Source: AP-15 sp963716115 (GTDB taxonomy: Bacteria; Pseudomonadota; Alphaproteobacteria; ATCC43930; CGMCC-115725). From it: DNA of 64,000 nucleotides. The notes under the pieces are model-generated. The model had not been told where the DNA came from, searched no databases, and was given only the letters and a program-made list of their open reading frames with translations. Where the stretch lies: NCBI GenBank assembly GCA_963716115.1, contig CAVQSZ010000029.1, forward strand, positions 1 to 64,000. Reading direction: 5' to 3'. Position numbers and translations under genes: made by a program. Position 1 is the first letter of the stretch. Every line of letters begins with the position of its first letter. This document shows positions 26,328 through 34,324 of the stretch, in pieces.

Positions 26328-26926
26328 ATGATGTCGGCGCTGCCAAGGCTCATCCCCTCGCGACTGACGGTCGGGGAATTTCTCGATTGGCCCGGCGACG
26401 GGAGCGGGCGCAAATTCGAGCTGGTCGACGGCGCGCCGCAGGCGATGGCGCCGGCGAGCATCAGCCACGGAACGATCCAGGCGACCCTGGCGCGCCTATC
26501 TGGGAAATCACCTCGTCGGGACTGGCTGCCGCGTCGTGATCGAGCCGGGCGTCGTCCCTCGGATCAGGGCTGAAGGCAATATGCGGGTCCCCGATCTTGC
26601 CGTCACCTGCGAGGCCGACGACCCCGGCGCGCATGCGCATGGCCGATCCGACCCTGCTCGTGGAAGTGCTGTCGCCGAGCAACGAGGCGGAAACGCGCGC
26701 CAATGTCTGGGCTTACACGACGATCCCGACGGTCCGCGAAATCTTGCTGATCCGCTCCACCGGCATCGCGGCCGAGCTGCTGCGGCGCGAGGCGGACGGC
26801 AGCTGGCCGGCAAGCGCCAAGCCGGTCGGCAAGGGCGAGACGCTGTCTTTGACGAGCCTCGATTTTTCCTGTCCGCTGACCGCGCTTTACGAAGGCACCC
26901 ACCTGCTGCGCGCAACAGGGGGCTGA
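26328..26926 (+). pseudogene. Uma2-family PD-(D/E)XK protein, two +1 frameshifts
   Basis: Three successive frames together give one Uma2-type protein: (1) MSALPRLIPSRLTVGEFLDW and GSGRKFELVDGAPQAMAPAS; (2) VVIEPGVVPRIRAEGNMRVPDLAVTCE with the PDLAV block; (3) MADPTLLVEVLSPSNEAETR and NVWAYTTIPTVREILLI. FELVDG, PDLAV and LLVEVLSPS are the conserved blocks of this putative endonuclease family, often mobile. Both frame changes (about 26490-26510 and about 26625-26635) are net +1. A GGAGG site precedes the ATG pair at 26328/26331. Converges on the HIT gene, with one base between the ends. Confidence 0.75.
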
Positions 26927-26927
26927 T

Positions 26928-27293
26928 CTACCGCCGCGGCGGCAGCATGGGGCCGAGGTCGCGCCCGCCGAGCACGTGAACGTGCAGATGCGGCACCTCC
27001 TGGTGGCCGTCGCGCCCGGTGTTGGCGAGGATGCGATAGCCGCTGTCGACGATCCCGCGCTCGCGGGCGAGATGCCCGACGGCGCGGACCAAGGCGGCGA
27101 TCTCGGCCTCCGAAGCGTTCGCCGAAAAATCGTCGAGCGAGACGTATTCCCCCTTGGGGATCACCAGGACATGCGTCGGCGCGCGCGCGCTGATGTCGTC
27201 GAATGCGAGGACGTGCTCGTCCTCATAGACTTTGCTGCACGGGATCTCGCCGCGCAGGATGCGGGCGAAGACGTTGTTGCGGTCATAAGCCAT
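26928..27293 (-). CDS. HIT-family nucleotide hydrolase
   Basis: A 121-residue histidine-triad protein. VFARILRGEIPCSKVYEDEHVLAF and HVLVIPKGEYVS lead to the active-site motif HLHVHVLGG (the pattern HxHxHxx). These HINT-like enzymes hydrolyse adenosine phosphoramidates or aminoacyl-adenylates. The ATG at 27293 lies 17 bases after hisE; in many alphaproteobacteria a HIT gene ends the his operon, as here. Confidence 0.92.
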   Translation of the reverse strand: MAYDRNNVFARILRGEIPCSKVYEDEHVLAFDDISARAPTHVLVIPKGEYVSLDDFSANASEAEIAALVRAVGHLARERGIVDSGYRILANTGRDGHQEVPHLHVHVLGGRDLGPMLPPRR

Positions 27294-27310
27294 CGGAACT
27301 TCGCTCGGTT

Positions 27311-27658
27311 TCAGAGTTTCGCCCGGCCGCGCTTCTCGTCGACCCCGGACTTGCCTTCGCGCCGGGTCAGCTCGGCCCCGACATCGGCCGGCGAAATGCC
27401 GGTGTCGGCCCACAGCACCAAGAGGTGATAGAGCAAATCGGCGCTCTCGCCGACGAGCTTGTCGCGGTCGCCGCGGACCCCCTCGATGACCGCCTCGACC
27501 GCCTCCTCGCCGAGCTTTTGCGCGATCTTCGCCCGGCCGCGCGCGAACAGCCGCGCCGTGTACGATTGCTGCGGGTCGGCGCCCTGGCGCGACTGAATGA
27601 CCCGCCACAAGCGGTCGAGGGTCGGGCCGAGCTCCATCCGGTCGGGCGCTTTGGCCAT
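27311..27658 (-). CDS. hisE: Phosphoribosyl-ATP diphosphatase
   Basis: A 115-residue all-helical MazG-like enzyme for the second step of histidine synthesis (PR-ATP to PR-AMP). Landmarks: LWRVIQSRQGADPQQSYTARL, KIAQKLGEEAVEAVIEG with the metal-binding Glu pair, and ESADLLYHLLVLW. A stand-alone hisE, not fused to hisI, is usual in Alphaproteobacteria. It starts three bases after the hisF stop. Confidence 0.95.
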   Translation of the reverse strand: MAKAPDRMELGPTLDRLWRVIQSRQGADPQQSYTARLFARGRAKIAQKLGEEAVEAVIEGVRGDRDKLVGESADLLYHLLVLWADTGISPADVGAELTRREGKSGVDEKRGRAKL

Positions 27659-27661
27659 GGC

Positions 27662-28420
27662 TCAGCTCCGCACCGGGATGCCGCAGGCGGCGAGCCGGGC
27701 CTTGGCCTCGCCGATGCGGTAGGTCCCGAAATGAAAGATCGAAGCGGCCAGCACCGCTGTCGCATGGCCGTCGCGCAGCCCCTCGACCAGGTGATCGAGC
27801 GCGCCGACCCCGCCCGAGGCGATCACCGGCACGCGCACCGCGTCGGCGACGGCGCGGGTCAGCGCAATGTCGAAACCGGCCTTGGTCCCGTCGCGGTCCA
27901 TCGAGGTCAACAGGATCTCGCCGGCGCCGTAATCGGCGAGCCGACAGGCCCATTCGACCGTGTCGATGCCGGTCGGGCGGCGGCCGCCATGGGTGAACAC
28001 CGACCATTTGCCGGGGCTCACTTGTTTCGCATCGATCGCGGCGACGATGCACTGGCTGCCGAATTTCTGCGCCGCCTCGCGCACGAATTCCGGGCGGGCG
28101 ACGGCGGCGGTGTTGATCGAGACCTTGTCGGCCCCGGCGAGCAGCAGGCGACGGATATCCTCGACCGTGCGCACGCCGCCGCCGACGGTCAGCGGCATGA
28201 AGCATTCCTCGGCGGTGCGGCGCACCACGTCGTAGAGCGTGCCGCGCCCCTCGGCGCTGGCGGTGATGTCCAGAAAGCACAGCTCGTCGGCGCCCTCGCG
28301 GTCGTAAAAGCGCGCCTGCGCCACCGGGTCGCCGGCATCGACGAGATCGACGAAATTGACGCCCTTGACGACCCGCCCGTCCTTGACGTCGAGACACGGG
28401 ATCACCCGCATCTTCAGCAT
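27662..28420 (-). CDS. hisF: Imidazole glycerol phosphate synthase, cyclase subunit
   Basis: A 252-residue (beta/alpha)8 barrel that closes the imidazole ring using ammonia from HisH. It starts MLKMRVIPCLDVKDGRVVKG, with the catalytic Asp in CLDVKDG; further blocks are LCFLDITAS, LTVGGGVRTVED, ADKVSINTAAV, EILLTSMDRDGTKAGFD with the second catalytic Asp, and VIASGGVGALDH. The start overlaps the hisA end by seven bases. Confidence 0.96.
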   Translation of the reverse strand: MLKMRVIPCLDVKDGRVVKGVNFVDLVDAGDPVAQARFYDREGADELCFLDITASAEGRGTLYDVVRRTAEECFMPLTVGGGVRTVEDIRRLLLAGADKVSINTAAVARPEFVREAAQKFGSQCIVAAIDAKQVSPGKWSVFTHGGRRPTGIDTVEWACRLADYGAGEILLTSMDRDGTKAGFDIALTRAVADAVRVPVIASGGVGALDHLVEGLRDGHATAVLAASIFHFGTYRIGEAKARLAACGIPVRS

Positions 28421-29151
28421 CGCGGCCCCGCCTCCGCCAGGCGCAGCGCCGCCGCGGGATCGAGCCGGCCGTCATAGAGCGCGCGCCCGCACACGACCCC
28501 GGCGACGCCGTCGGCCTCGCGCGCCTTCAGCGCCGCGATGTCGTCGAGCGAGGCGACACCGCCCGAGGCGATGACCGGGATCCGGATCGCCCGAGCCAGA
28601 GAAGCTGCGGCCTCGGCGTCGACCCCGCCCAGCGCGCCGTCGCGCGCGATGTCGGTATGGATGATCGCGGCGACGCCGCAATCCTCGAAGCGGCGGGCGA
28701 GCTCGACGACGCCGATCTCCGTCGCCTCGGCCCAGCCCTCGACCGCGACCCTGCCATCGCGCGCATCGATCGCGACGACGATCGCGCCGGGATGATCGGC
28801 CGCGGCGCGCCGCACCAGGTCGGGGTCGCGCAAGGCCGCGGTGCCGAGCACGACCCGGTCGATGCCGAGCCCGAGCCAATGCTCGACCGCGGCGCGGTCG
28901 CGGATGCCGCCGCCAAGCTGGATGCGCAGGTCGACGGCGCGGCGAACCGCCGCCACCGCAGCGCCATTGACCGAACGCCCGGCGAAGGCGCCGTTGAGGT
29001 CGACGACATGAAGCCAGGAAAAGCCCGCCGCGGCGAAGCGGCGCGCCTGGGCGGCGGGATCGTCGTTGAAGACGGTGGCGCTCGCCATCTCGCCGCGCAC
29101 GAGGCGCACGCACTCGCCGTCCTTGAGGTCGATCGCCGGGTAGAGGATCAC
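28414..29151 (-). CDS. hisA: Phosphoribosylformimino-AICAR-phosphate isomerase
   Basis: A 245-residue TIM-barrel isomerase (ProFAR to PRFAR). It opens ILYPAIDLKDGECVRLVRG with the catalytic Asp in AIDLKDG; then LHVVDLNGAFAG, LGGGIRD, VVLGTAAL, IIHTDIARDGALGG with the second catalytic Asp, and VIASGGVASLDD. It overlaps the GNAT gene upstream by four bases and hisF downstream by seven. Confidence 0.96.
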   Translation of the reverse strand: MILYPAIDLKDGECVRLVRGEMASATVFNDDPAAQARRFAAAGFSWLHVVDLNGAFAGRSVNGAAVAAVRRAVDLRIQLGGGIRDRAAVEHWLGLGIDRVVLGTAALRDPDLVRRAAADHPGAIVVAIDARDGRVAVEGWAEATEIGVVELARRFEDCGVAAIIHTDIARDGALGGVDAEAAASLARAIRIPVIASGGVASLDDIAALKAREADGVAGVVCGRALYDGRLDPAAALRLAEAGPRC

Positions 29152-29705
29152 CGCGCCGCCGCCCCGTCGTCGAGAAGCTTGTAGTAGTAATGCCCGGGCA
29201 CGACACGGCCCTCGACCCGGGCATAGGCCGGATGGGTGCCCCAGCGGATGTAGCCCAGGCTCTCGTAGAGGCGGATCGCCGGGCCCTGGGTGTCGCGAAG
29301 ATCGAGGTTGAGGACCGCGAGGCCGAGCTCGCGGGCGAACCGCTCGATCTCGAGGATGATGCCATGGCCGAGCCCGTGGCCGCGCGCCCAGGGAGCGACA
29401 AAGGCGCTGGTCAGCGCGCCGGCGAAGGCCTGCGCCTCGTTGTTGCGCGGCGCCCGGTTGAGCTGCGCCGAGCCGGCGACGACGCCGTCGAGCCGGCCGA
29501 CGACGAGCCGGCGCTCGGGGACGAGCAGCACGCCCTTCCAGTAATTTTCGAGGACCTGGCGCGGCGGCGGCTTGAGCCAGCCGAAGCCGCCGCCGTCGAG
29601 GATCGCGGTTTCGGTCGCCTCGCAGAGGTCGTCGAGGTCGGTGCCGGAGTACTGGGTCAGCCGCTCGACCGAGACCGTGGTGCCGACGATGCCGAGATCG
29701 CTCAT
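29148..29705 (-). CDS. GNAT-family N-acetyltransferase inside the his operon
   Basis: A 185-residue acetyltransferase. The acetyl-CoA loop is APWARGHGLGHGIILEIE (the R/Q-x-x-G-x-G/A pattern), preceded by the strand ALTSAFVAPW and followed by LAVLNLDLRDTQGPAIRLYESLGY, the usual C-terminal arm. It overlaps hisH and hisA by four bases each, so it is fully coupled into the operon. It is not a histidine enzyme. Possible roles are acetylation of an intermediate, an amine or a protein; the substrate is unknown. Confidence 0.85.
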   Translation of the reverse strand: MSDLGIVGTTVSVERLTQYSGTDLDDLCEATETAILDGGGFGWLKPPPRQVLENYWKGVLLVPERRLVVGRLDGVVAGSAQLNRAPRNNEAQAFAGALTSAFVAPWARGHGLGHGIILEIERFARELGLAVLNLDLRDTQGPAIRLYESLGYIRWGTHPAYARVEGRVVPGHYYYKLLDDGAAAR

Positions 29706-30343
29706 GGACGCCACCGCAGGAAGTTTCCGATCAGCCGCAGGCCCGCGGCCTGGCTCTTTTCCGGATGAAATTGCGTGCCCGCGAGGTTGCCGCGCCCGAC
29801 CATCGCCGTGAGCGGGCCGCCGTAATCGGCCGCGGCGACGAGGTCGGCCGGGTCGGCGAGGCGAAAATGGTAGCTGTGGACGAAATAGGCGTGGGTGCGA
29901 GGCGCGAGCCCCGCCAGCAGCGGATGCGCCATCTGCGGCTCCAGCTCGTTCCAGCCCATATGCGGGATTTTGAGCGCCGGATCGGCGGGCGCGATCGCGA
30001 CCACCTCGCCGCCGATCCAGCCGAGCCCGTCGACGGTCTCGAACTCGCGGCCGCGCTCGGCCATCAGCTGCATGCCGACGCAGATCCCGAGAAACGGCCG
30101 CGCCCGCGCGATGACCGCCTCGCGCAACGCCGCTTCGAGGCCCGGAACCGCGGCCAGCCCGCGCCGGCAATCGGCAAAGGCGCCGACGCCGGGGAGGACG
30201 ACCCGGTCGGCCGCGGCCACCGTTTCGGGCGCGCTCGTCACGGCGATCCCGGCGGATATCCCCGCCTCGGCCGCCGCCCGCTCGAACGCCTTTGCCGCCG
30301 AGCGCAGATTGCCCGAGCCGTAATCGACGATGGCGACGTTCAT
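29702..30343 (-). CDS. hisH: Imidazole glycerol phosphate synthase, glutaminase subunit
   Basis: A 213-residue class-I glutamine amidotransferase. MNVAIVDYGSGNLRS opens it; the catalytic Cys is Cys88 in FLGICVGMQL; the His/Glu of the triad are in GTQFHPEKSQ. It feeds ammonia to HisF. Its ATG at 30343 overlaps the hisB stop by one base. Confidence 0.96.
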   Translation of the reverse strand: MNVAIVDYGSGNLRSAAKAFERAAAEAGISAGIAVTSAPETVAAADRVVLPGVGAFADCRRGLAAVPGLEAALREAVIARARPFLGICVGMQLMAERGREFETVDGLGWIGGEVVAIAPADPALKIPHMGWNELEPQMAHPLLAGLAPRTHAYFVHSYHFRLADPADLVAAADYGGPLTAMVGRGNLAGTQFHPEKSQAAGLRLIGNFLRWRP

Positions 30344-30978
30344 CAGAGGCTGCCGCCGAGGACGCCCTTGGTGGAGGGAACCGCGCCCTGCTGCCGGGGG
30401 TCGATCGCGACCGCCTGACGCAGCGCGCGGGCGAGGCCCTTGAAGCAGGATTCGACGATATGGTGGTTGTTCTCGCCGTAGAGGTTCTCGACGTGCAGGG
30501 TCACGCCGGCCGATTGGGCGAAGGCCTGAAACCATTCCTTGAACAATTCGGTGTCCATCTCGCCGAGCTTGGGCCGGGTGAAGCCGACCTTCCAGACCAG
30601 ATAGGGCCGGTTCGAGGCGTCGAGGCTGACCCGGGTCAGGGTCTCGTCCATCGGGATCACCGCATGGCCATAGCGGGCGATGCCGGCGCGGCCGCCGAGC
30701 GCCTTCGACACCGCCTCGCCGACGACATAGCCGGTATCCTCGGTGGTGTGGTGAAAATCGATGTGCAGATCGCCGGCCGCCTTCAGCTCGAGGTCGATCA
30801 GGCTGTGCCGGGCGAGCTGCTCCAGCATATGGTCGAGAAAGCCGATCCCGGTCGACACCGCAGCCTTGCCGGCGCCGTCGAGATTGACCTTGCCGGTGAT
30901 CCGCGTCTCCCTGGTGTTGCGCTCGACGGTCGCCGTCCGCACCTTGCTCTCCTCGAAGCCCGACCGCGGCGCCGTCAT
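30343..30978 (-). CDS. hisB: Imidazoleglycerol-phosphate dehydratase
   Basis: A 211-residue single-function IGP dehydratase without the phosphatase domain found in enterobacteria. The metal-binding repeats are FLDHMLEQLARHS, DFHHTTEDTGYVVGEA, YGHAVIPMDE and ENNHHIVESCFKGLARALR. I use the ATG at 30978 (MTAPRSGFEE); an upstream in-frame start at 31050 adds a Gly/Arg-rich stretch without family support. It is the first gene of the his operon and is divergent from hslV with about 100 bases between. Confidence 0.95.
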   Translation of the reverse strand: MTAPRSGFEESKVRTATVERNTRETRITGKVNLDGAGKAAVSTGIGFLDHMLEQLARHSLIDLELKAAGDLHIDFHHTTEDTGYVVGEAVSKALGGRAGIARYGHAVIPMDETLTRVSLDASNRPYLVWKVGFTRPKLGEMDTELFKEWFQAFAQSAGVTLHVENLYGENNHHIVESCFKGLARALRQAVAIDPRQQGAVPSTKGVLGGSL

Positions 30979-31079
30979 TGTAGCAATTTCGCCGCAGAGT
31001 AGCCACTGTCGCCGCCCGCCGCCCGCTCCTTCTTTGGCTTGATCCCGCATCCGCCGGGCTTACATCTCACCTTCTGGGC

Positions 31080-31649
31080 ATGCGCGAATCACCGATAGAC
31101 CAATCCGCGACCGTCTGGCACGGCACGACGATTCTCTGCCTGCGCAAGGGCGGGCAGGTGGTGGTCGCCGGCGACGGCCAGGTGTCGATGGGCCAGACCG
31201 TGGTCAAGTCGAACGCCCGCAAATTGCGGCGGCTCGCCGGCGGCTCGGTCATCGCCGGGTTCGCCGGCGCCACCGCCGACGCGTTCGCCTTGTTCGAGCG
31301 GCTCGAGGGCAAGCTCGAGCAGTATTCGGGGCAGCTCTCGCGCGCCTGCGTCGAGCTCGCCAAGGATTGGCGCACCGACCGCTATCTGCGCCGGCTGGAA
31401 GCGATGATGGCGGTCGCCGACAAGAAGCGTGTCGCTGATCCTGTCAGCGGCACCGGCGACGTGCTCGAGCCCGAGGACGGCATCATCGGCATCGGCTCGG
31501 GCGGCGGCTACGCGCTGGCCGCGGCGCGGGCGCTGATCGGCGTCGACGGCCTCGACGCCGAGGCGATGGCGCGCCGCGCGATGGCGATCGCCGCCGGCAT
31601 CTGCGTCTACACCAACGACAAGATCACGATCGAGAAGATCGAATATTGA
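31080..31649 (+). CDS. hslV: HslV peptidase subunit of the HslUV protease
   Basis: A 189-residue proteasome-beta-like peptidase. The catalytic Thr is expected at residue 16 in WHGTTILCLRKGG, so a 15-residue propeptide must be removed. VVVAGDGQVSMGQTVVKSNARK, IAGFAGATADAFALFERLE and GIIGIGSGGGYALAAARAL are family blocks. hslU follows after 114 bases. hslVU divergent from hisB is a common alphaproteobacterial arrangement. Confidence 0.96.
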   Translation: MRESPIDQSATVWHGTTILCLRKGGQVVVAGDGQVSMGQTVVKSNARKLRRLAGGSVIAGFAGATADAFALFERLEGKLEQYSGQLSRACVELAKDWRTDRYLRRLEAMMAVADKKRVADPVSGTGDVLEPEDGIIGIGSGGGYALAAARALIGVDGLDAEAMARRAMAIAAGICVYTNDKITIEKIEY

Positions 31650-31763
31650 TCGACCCTATGCTCTCCACACATCGGTCCCAACCCGTCCCGGACGGGCTCG
31701 TCCCGCCGGCTTTCGCCTGCGCGCCGGTCCGTGCGCGTCCACGCCTTGCGGCGCCGCCCCCCG

Positions 31764-33086
31764 ATGACCGCCTTCAGCCCGCGCGAGATCGTCTCCGAGC
31801 TCGACCGCTTCATCGTCGGCCAGCACGACGCCAAGCGCGCGGTGGCGATCGCGCTCCGCAACCGCTGGCGCCGCCAGCAGCTCGCCCCCGAGCTGCGCGA
31901 GGAGGTATTGCCCAAGAACATCCTGATGATCGGGCCGACCGGCTGCGGCAAGACCGAGATCTCGCGCCGCCTCGCCCGACTCGCCCAGGCGCCGTTCGTC
32001 AAGGTCGAGGCGACCAAGTTCACCGAGGTCGGCTATGTCGGCCGCGATGTCGAGCAGATCGTCCGCGACCTGGTCGAGATCGCCATCGCCATGACCCGCG
32101 AGCGGCTCAGGAAGGAGGTCGAGCCGAAGGCCGAGCTCGCCGCCGAGGAGCGCGTGCTCGAAGCGCTGGTCGGCTCGGGCGCCGGGGCCGACACCCGCCA
32201 GAAGTTCCGCAAGATGCTGCGCGAGGGCTCGCTCGACGACCGCGAGATCGAGGTCGCGGTGCAGGAGAGCGCCTCAGCCAGCCTGCCGACCTTCGAGATC
32301 CCCGGCATGCCCGGCGCGCAGATGGGGATGCTGAACCTCGGCGACATCTTCGGCAAAGCCTTCGGCTCGCGCTCGAAGCCGAAAAAGATGACGGTCGCCG
32401 CCAGCCACAAGGTGCTGATCGCCGAGGAAAGCGACAAGCTCCTCGACCAGGAGATGATGGTGCGCGAGGCGATCGCCGCGGCCGAGCAGAACGGCATCGT
32501 CTTCATCGACGAGATCGACAAGATCTCGGGCCGCGGCGAGCGCGCCGGCGGCGGCGGCCCCGATGTCAGCCGCGAGGGGGTGCAGCGCGACCTGTTGCCG
32601 CTGATCGAGGGCACCACCGTCGCGACCAAGCACGGCGCGGTCAAGACCGATCACATGCTGTTCATCGCCTCGGGCGCCTTCCACCAGTCCAAGCCATCCG
32701 ACCTGTTGCCCGAATTGCAGGGCAGGCTGCCGATCCGGGTCGAGCTGAAGGCGCTCGACCGCCACGACTTTCGCCGCATCCTGGTCGAGCCCGAGGCGAG
32801 CCTGATCAAGCAATACAAGGCGTTGCTGGCGACCGAGGGGGTCGCCCTCGATTTCGACGACCCGGCGATCGACGAGCTGGCGCTGCTCGCCGAGGAGATC
32901 AACGCCACGGTCGAGAACATCGGCGCGCGGCGCCTGCACACGATCCTGGAGCGCCTGCTCGAGGAGATCAGCTTCACCGCCTCCGACCGCCCCGAGGGAA
33001 CCCAAATCACGATCGACCGCGCCTATGTCCGCGACCAGGTCGGGGCGCTGGCGAAGGACGCCGACCTCTCGAAATTCATCCTCTGA
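31764..33086 (+). CDS. hslU: HslU ATPase subunit of the HslUV protease
   Basis: A 440-residue AAA+ unfoldase. FSPREIVSELDRFIVGQHDAK is the standard opening; Walker A is IGPTGCGKTEISRRLA, followed by the pore-loop motif VGYVGRDVE; Walker B is NGIVFIDEIDKI; then REGVQRDLLPLIEGT, FIASGAFH and the arginine finger region ELQGRLPIRVEL. The C-terminal tail DLSKFIL docks into HslV. An upstream GTG at 31731 is in frame, but the ATG at 31764 fits the family. Confidence 0.97.
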   Translation: MTAFSPREIVSELDRFIVGQHDAKRAVAIALRNRWRRQQLAPELREEVLPKNILMIGPTGCGKTEISRRLARLAQAPFVKVEATKFTEVGYVGRDVEQIVRDLVEIAIAMTRERLRKEVEPKAELAAEERVLEALVGSGAGADTRQKFRKMLREGSLDDREIEVAVQESASASLPTFEIPGMPGAQMGMLNLGDIFGKAFGSRSKPKKMTVAASHKVLIAEESDKLLDQEMMVREAIAAAEQNGIVFIDEIDKISGRGERAGGGGPDVSREGVQRDLLPLIEGTTVATKHGAVKTDHMLFIASGAFHQSKPSDLLPELQGRLPIRVELKALDRHDFRRILVEPEASLIKQYKALLATEGVALDFDDPAIDELALLAEEINATVENIGARRLHTILERLLEEISFTASDRPEGTQITIDRAYVRDQVGALAKDADLSKFIL

Positions 33087-33233
33087 GAGCCGGCCGGCGC
33101 GAGCCGCGAGGGGACGCCGACGGGCGCGCCGCGAAGCGTTGTGAGCCGGGCGGGCTCGCGGTTATGCTCCGCGGAACGAAGCGGCCGAGCGGACCGACCG
33201 GACCCCCGGGGCCGCAGCCGAGCGGAGGGAGCA

Positions 33234-33635
33234 GTGCTCGCCATCATCGATCTCAAAGCCGAGCTCGCCAAGCTGCGGATGTTGCGCGGTCGCACCCCGC
33301 AGACGCCCGCAGCCGAGCGCGAGGGCGCCTTCGCGAAGCTCGCGCCATACCGCGACGGCGCCATCTTCACCGCCAAATTCGCCGGCGACGGCGCCTGGGA
33401 GCGACACCCGAACGGCGACGAAATCGTGCAGGTCGTCGACGGCGCCGCGACCTTGCACGTCATGGCCGAGGACGGGCCGCAATCCTTCGCGCTCGCGGCG
33501 GGGATGGTGGCGATCGTCCCGCAAGGAGTGTGGCACCGCTTCGAGGCGCCCGACGGGGTGAGCCTGATGACCGCCACGCCGCAGCCGACCGAGCACCTCA
33601 CCGTCGCCGTCGACGATCCGCGAACCCTCGAATGA
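33234..33635 (+). CDS. Cupin-domain protein
   Basis: A 133-residue single-domain cupin from the GTG at 33234, which follows GGAGGGAGCA. WERHPNGDEIVQVVDGAATLHV is cupin motif 1 and GMVAIVPQGVWHRFEAPDGVSL motif 2, each holding likely metal ligands. Substrate unknown. An in-frame start at 33141 would add an Arg-rich stretch. Unrelated by close similarity to the cupin at 16538. Confidence 0.75.
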   Translation: MLAIIDLKAELAKLRMLRGRTPQTPAAEREGAFAKLAPYRDGAIFTAKFAGDGAWERHPNGDEIVQVVDGAATLHVMAEDGPQSFALAAGMVAIVPQGVWHRFEAPDGVSLMTATPQPTEHLTVAVDDPRTLE

Positions 33636-33709
33636 CGACGGGCGAGGCAAGGAACGAGGGCGGTCGGACGATCCGCTGACGGCGCGGCGTTGTCGGGAGC
33701 GAGGGGGCG

Positions 33710-34324
33710 ATGGAATCGACCGAGATCGCCGAGACCATACATGGCGGTCACGAGGCCGAAGGGGCGCATGCGGATGCGCGCTTTCGCCGGCTTGCCGCGG
33801 TCTATCTCGGCGTCGTTGCAATGCTGCTGGCGATCGCCGCGCTCGGCGGGTCGAACGCGACCAAGACGATGCTCGACGCCAACATCCGCGCCTCGGACGT
33901 CTACGGCTTCTATCAGGCGCGAAACATGCGCCAGATCGCGCTGCAGCTGGCTGCCGACCAGCTCGAGGCGCAGCTCGCAGCACAGCCCCAGATGCCCGAC
34001 GCCGCCAGGACCAAGATCGACGGGCTGGTCAAGCGCTTCCGCGCGCGGGCCGAGCGCTACGAAAGCGACCCCGCGACCGGCGAGGGCAAGAAGGAGCTGC
34101 TCGCCAAGGCCAAGGAGCTCGAAGCCAGGCGCGACCGCGCCGCCGAGCGCGACCCGAACTTCGATTTCGCCGAGGCGCTGTTCCAGATCGCGATCGTGCT
34201 GGGCTCGGTCAGCATCGTCGCCGTCTCCCGCCCGATCCTCGGCCTGAGCGCGGCGCTCGCCGTCATCGCCATCGTGCTGACGATCAACGGCTATTTTCTG
34301 CTGGCGCCGCTGCCGTTGGGGTGA
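33710..34324 (+). CDS. DUF4337 membrane protein
   Basis: A 204-residue protein. A first helix at about residues 30-48 (LAAVYLGVVAMLLAIAALGG) is followed by the family block NATKTMLDANIRASDVYGFYQARNMRQ, a long charged helical segment, and a pair of C-terminal transmembrane helices (FQIAIVLGSVSIVAVS, AALAVIAIVLTINGYFLLA). This matches DUF4337; function unknown. The 3' end overlaps the convergent M23 peptidase gene by 41 bases. Confidence 0.82.
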   Translation: MESTEIAETIHGGHEAEGAHADARFRRLAAVYLGVVAMLLAIAALGGSNATKTMLDANIRASDVYGFYQARNMRQIALQLAADQLEAQLAAQPQMPDAARTKIDGLVKRFRARAERYESDPATGEGKKELLAKAKELEARRDRAAERDPNFDFAEALFQIAIVLGSVSIVAVSRPILGLSAALAVIAIVLTINGYFLLAPLPLG

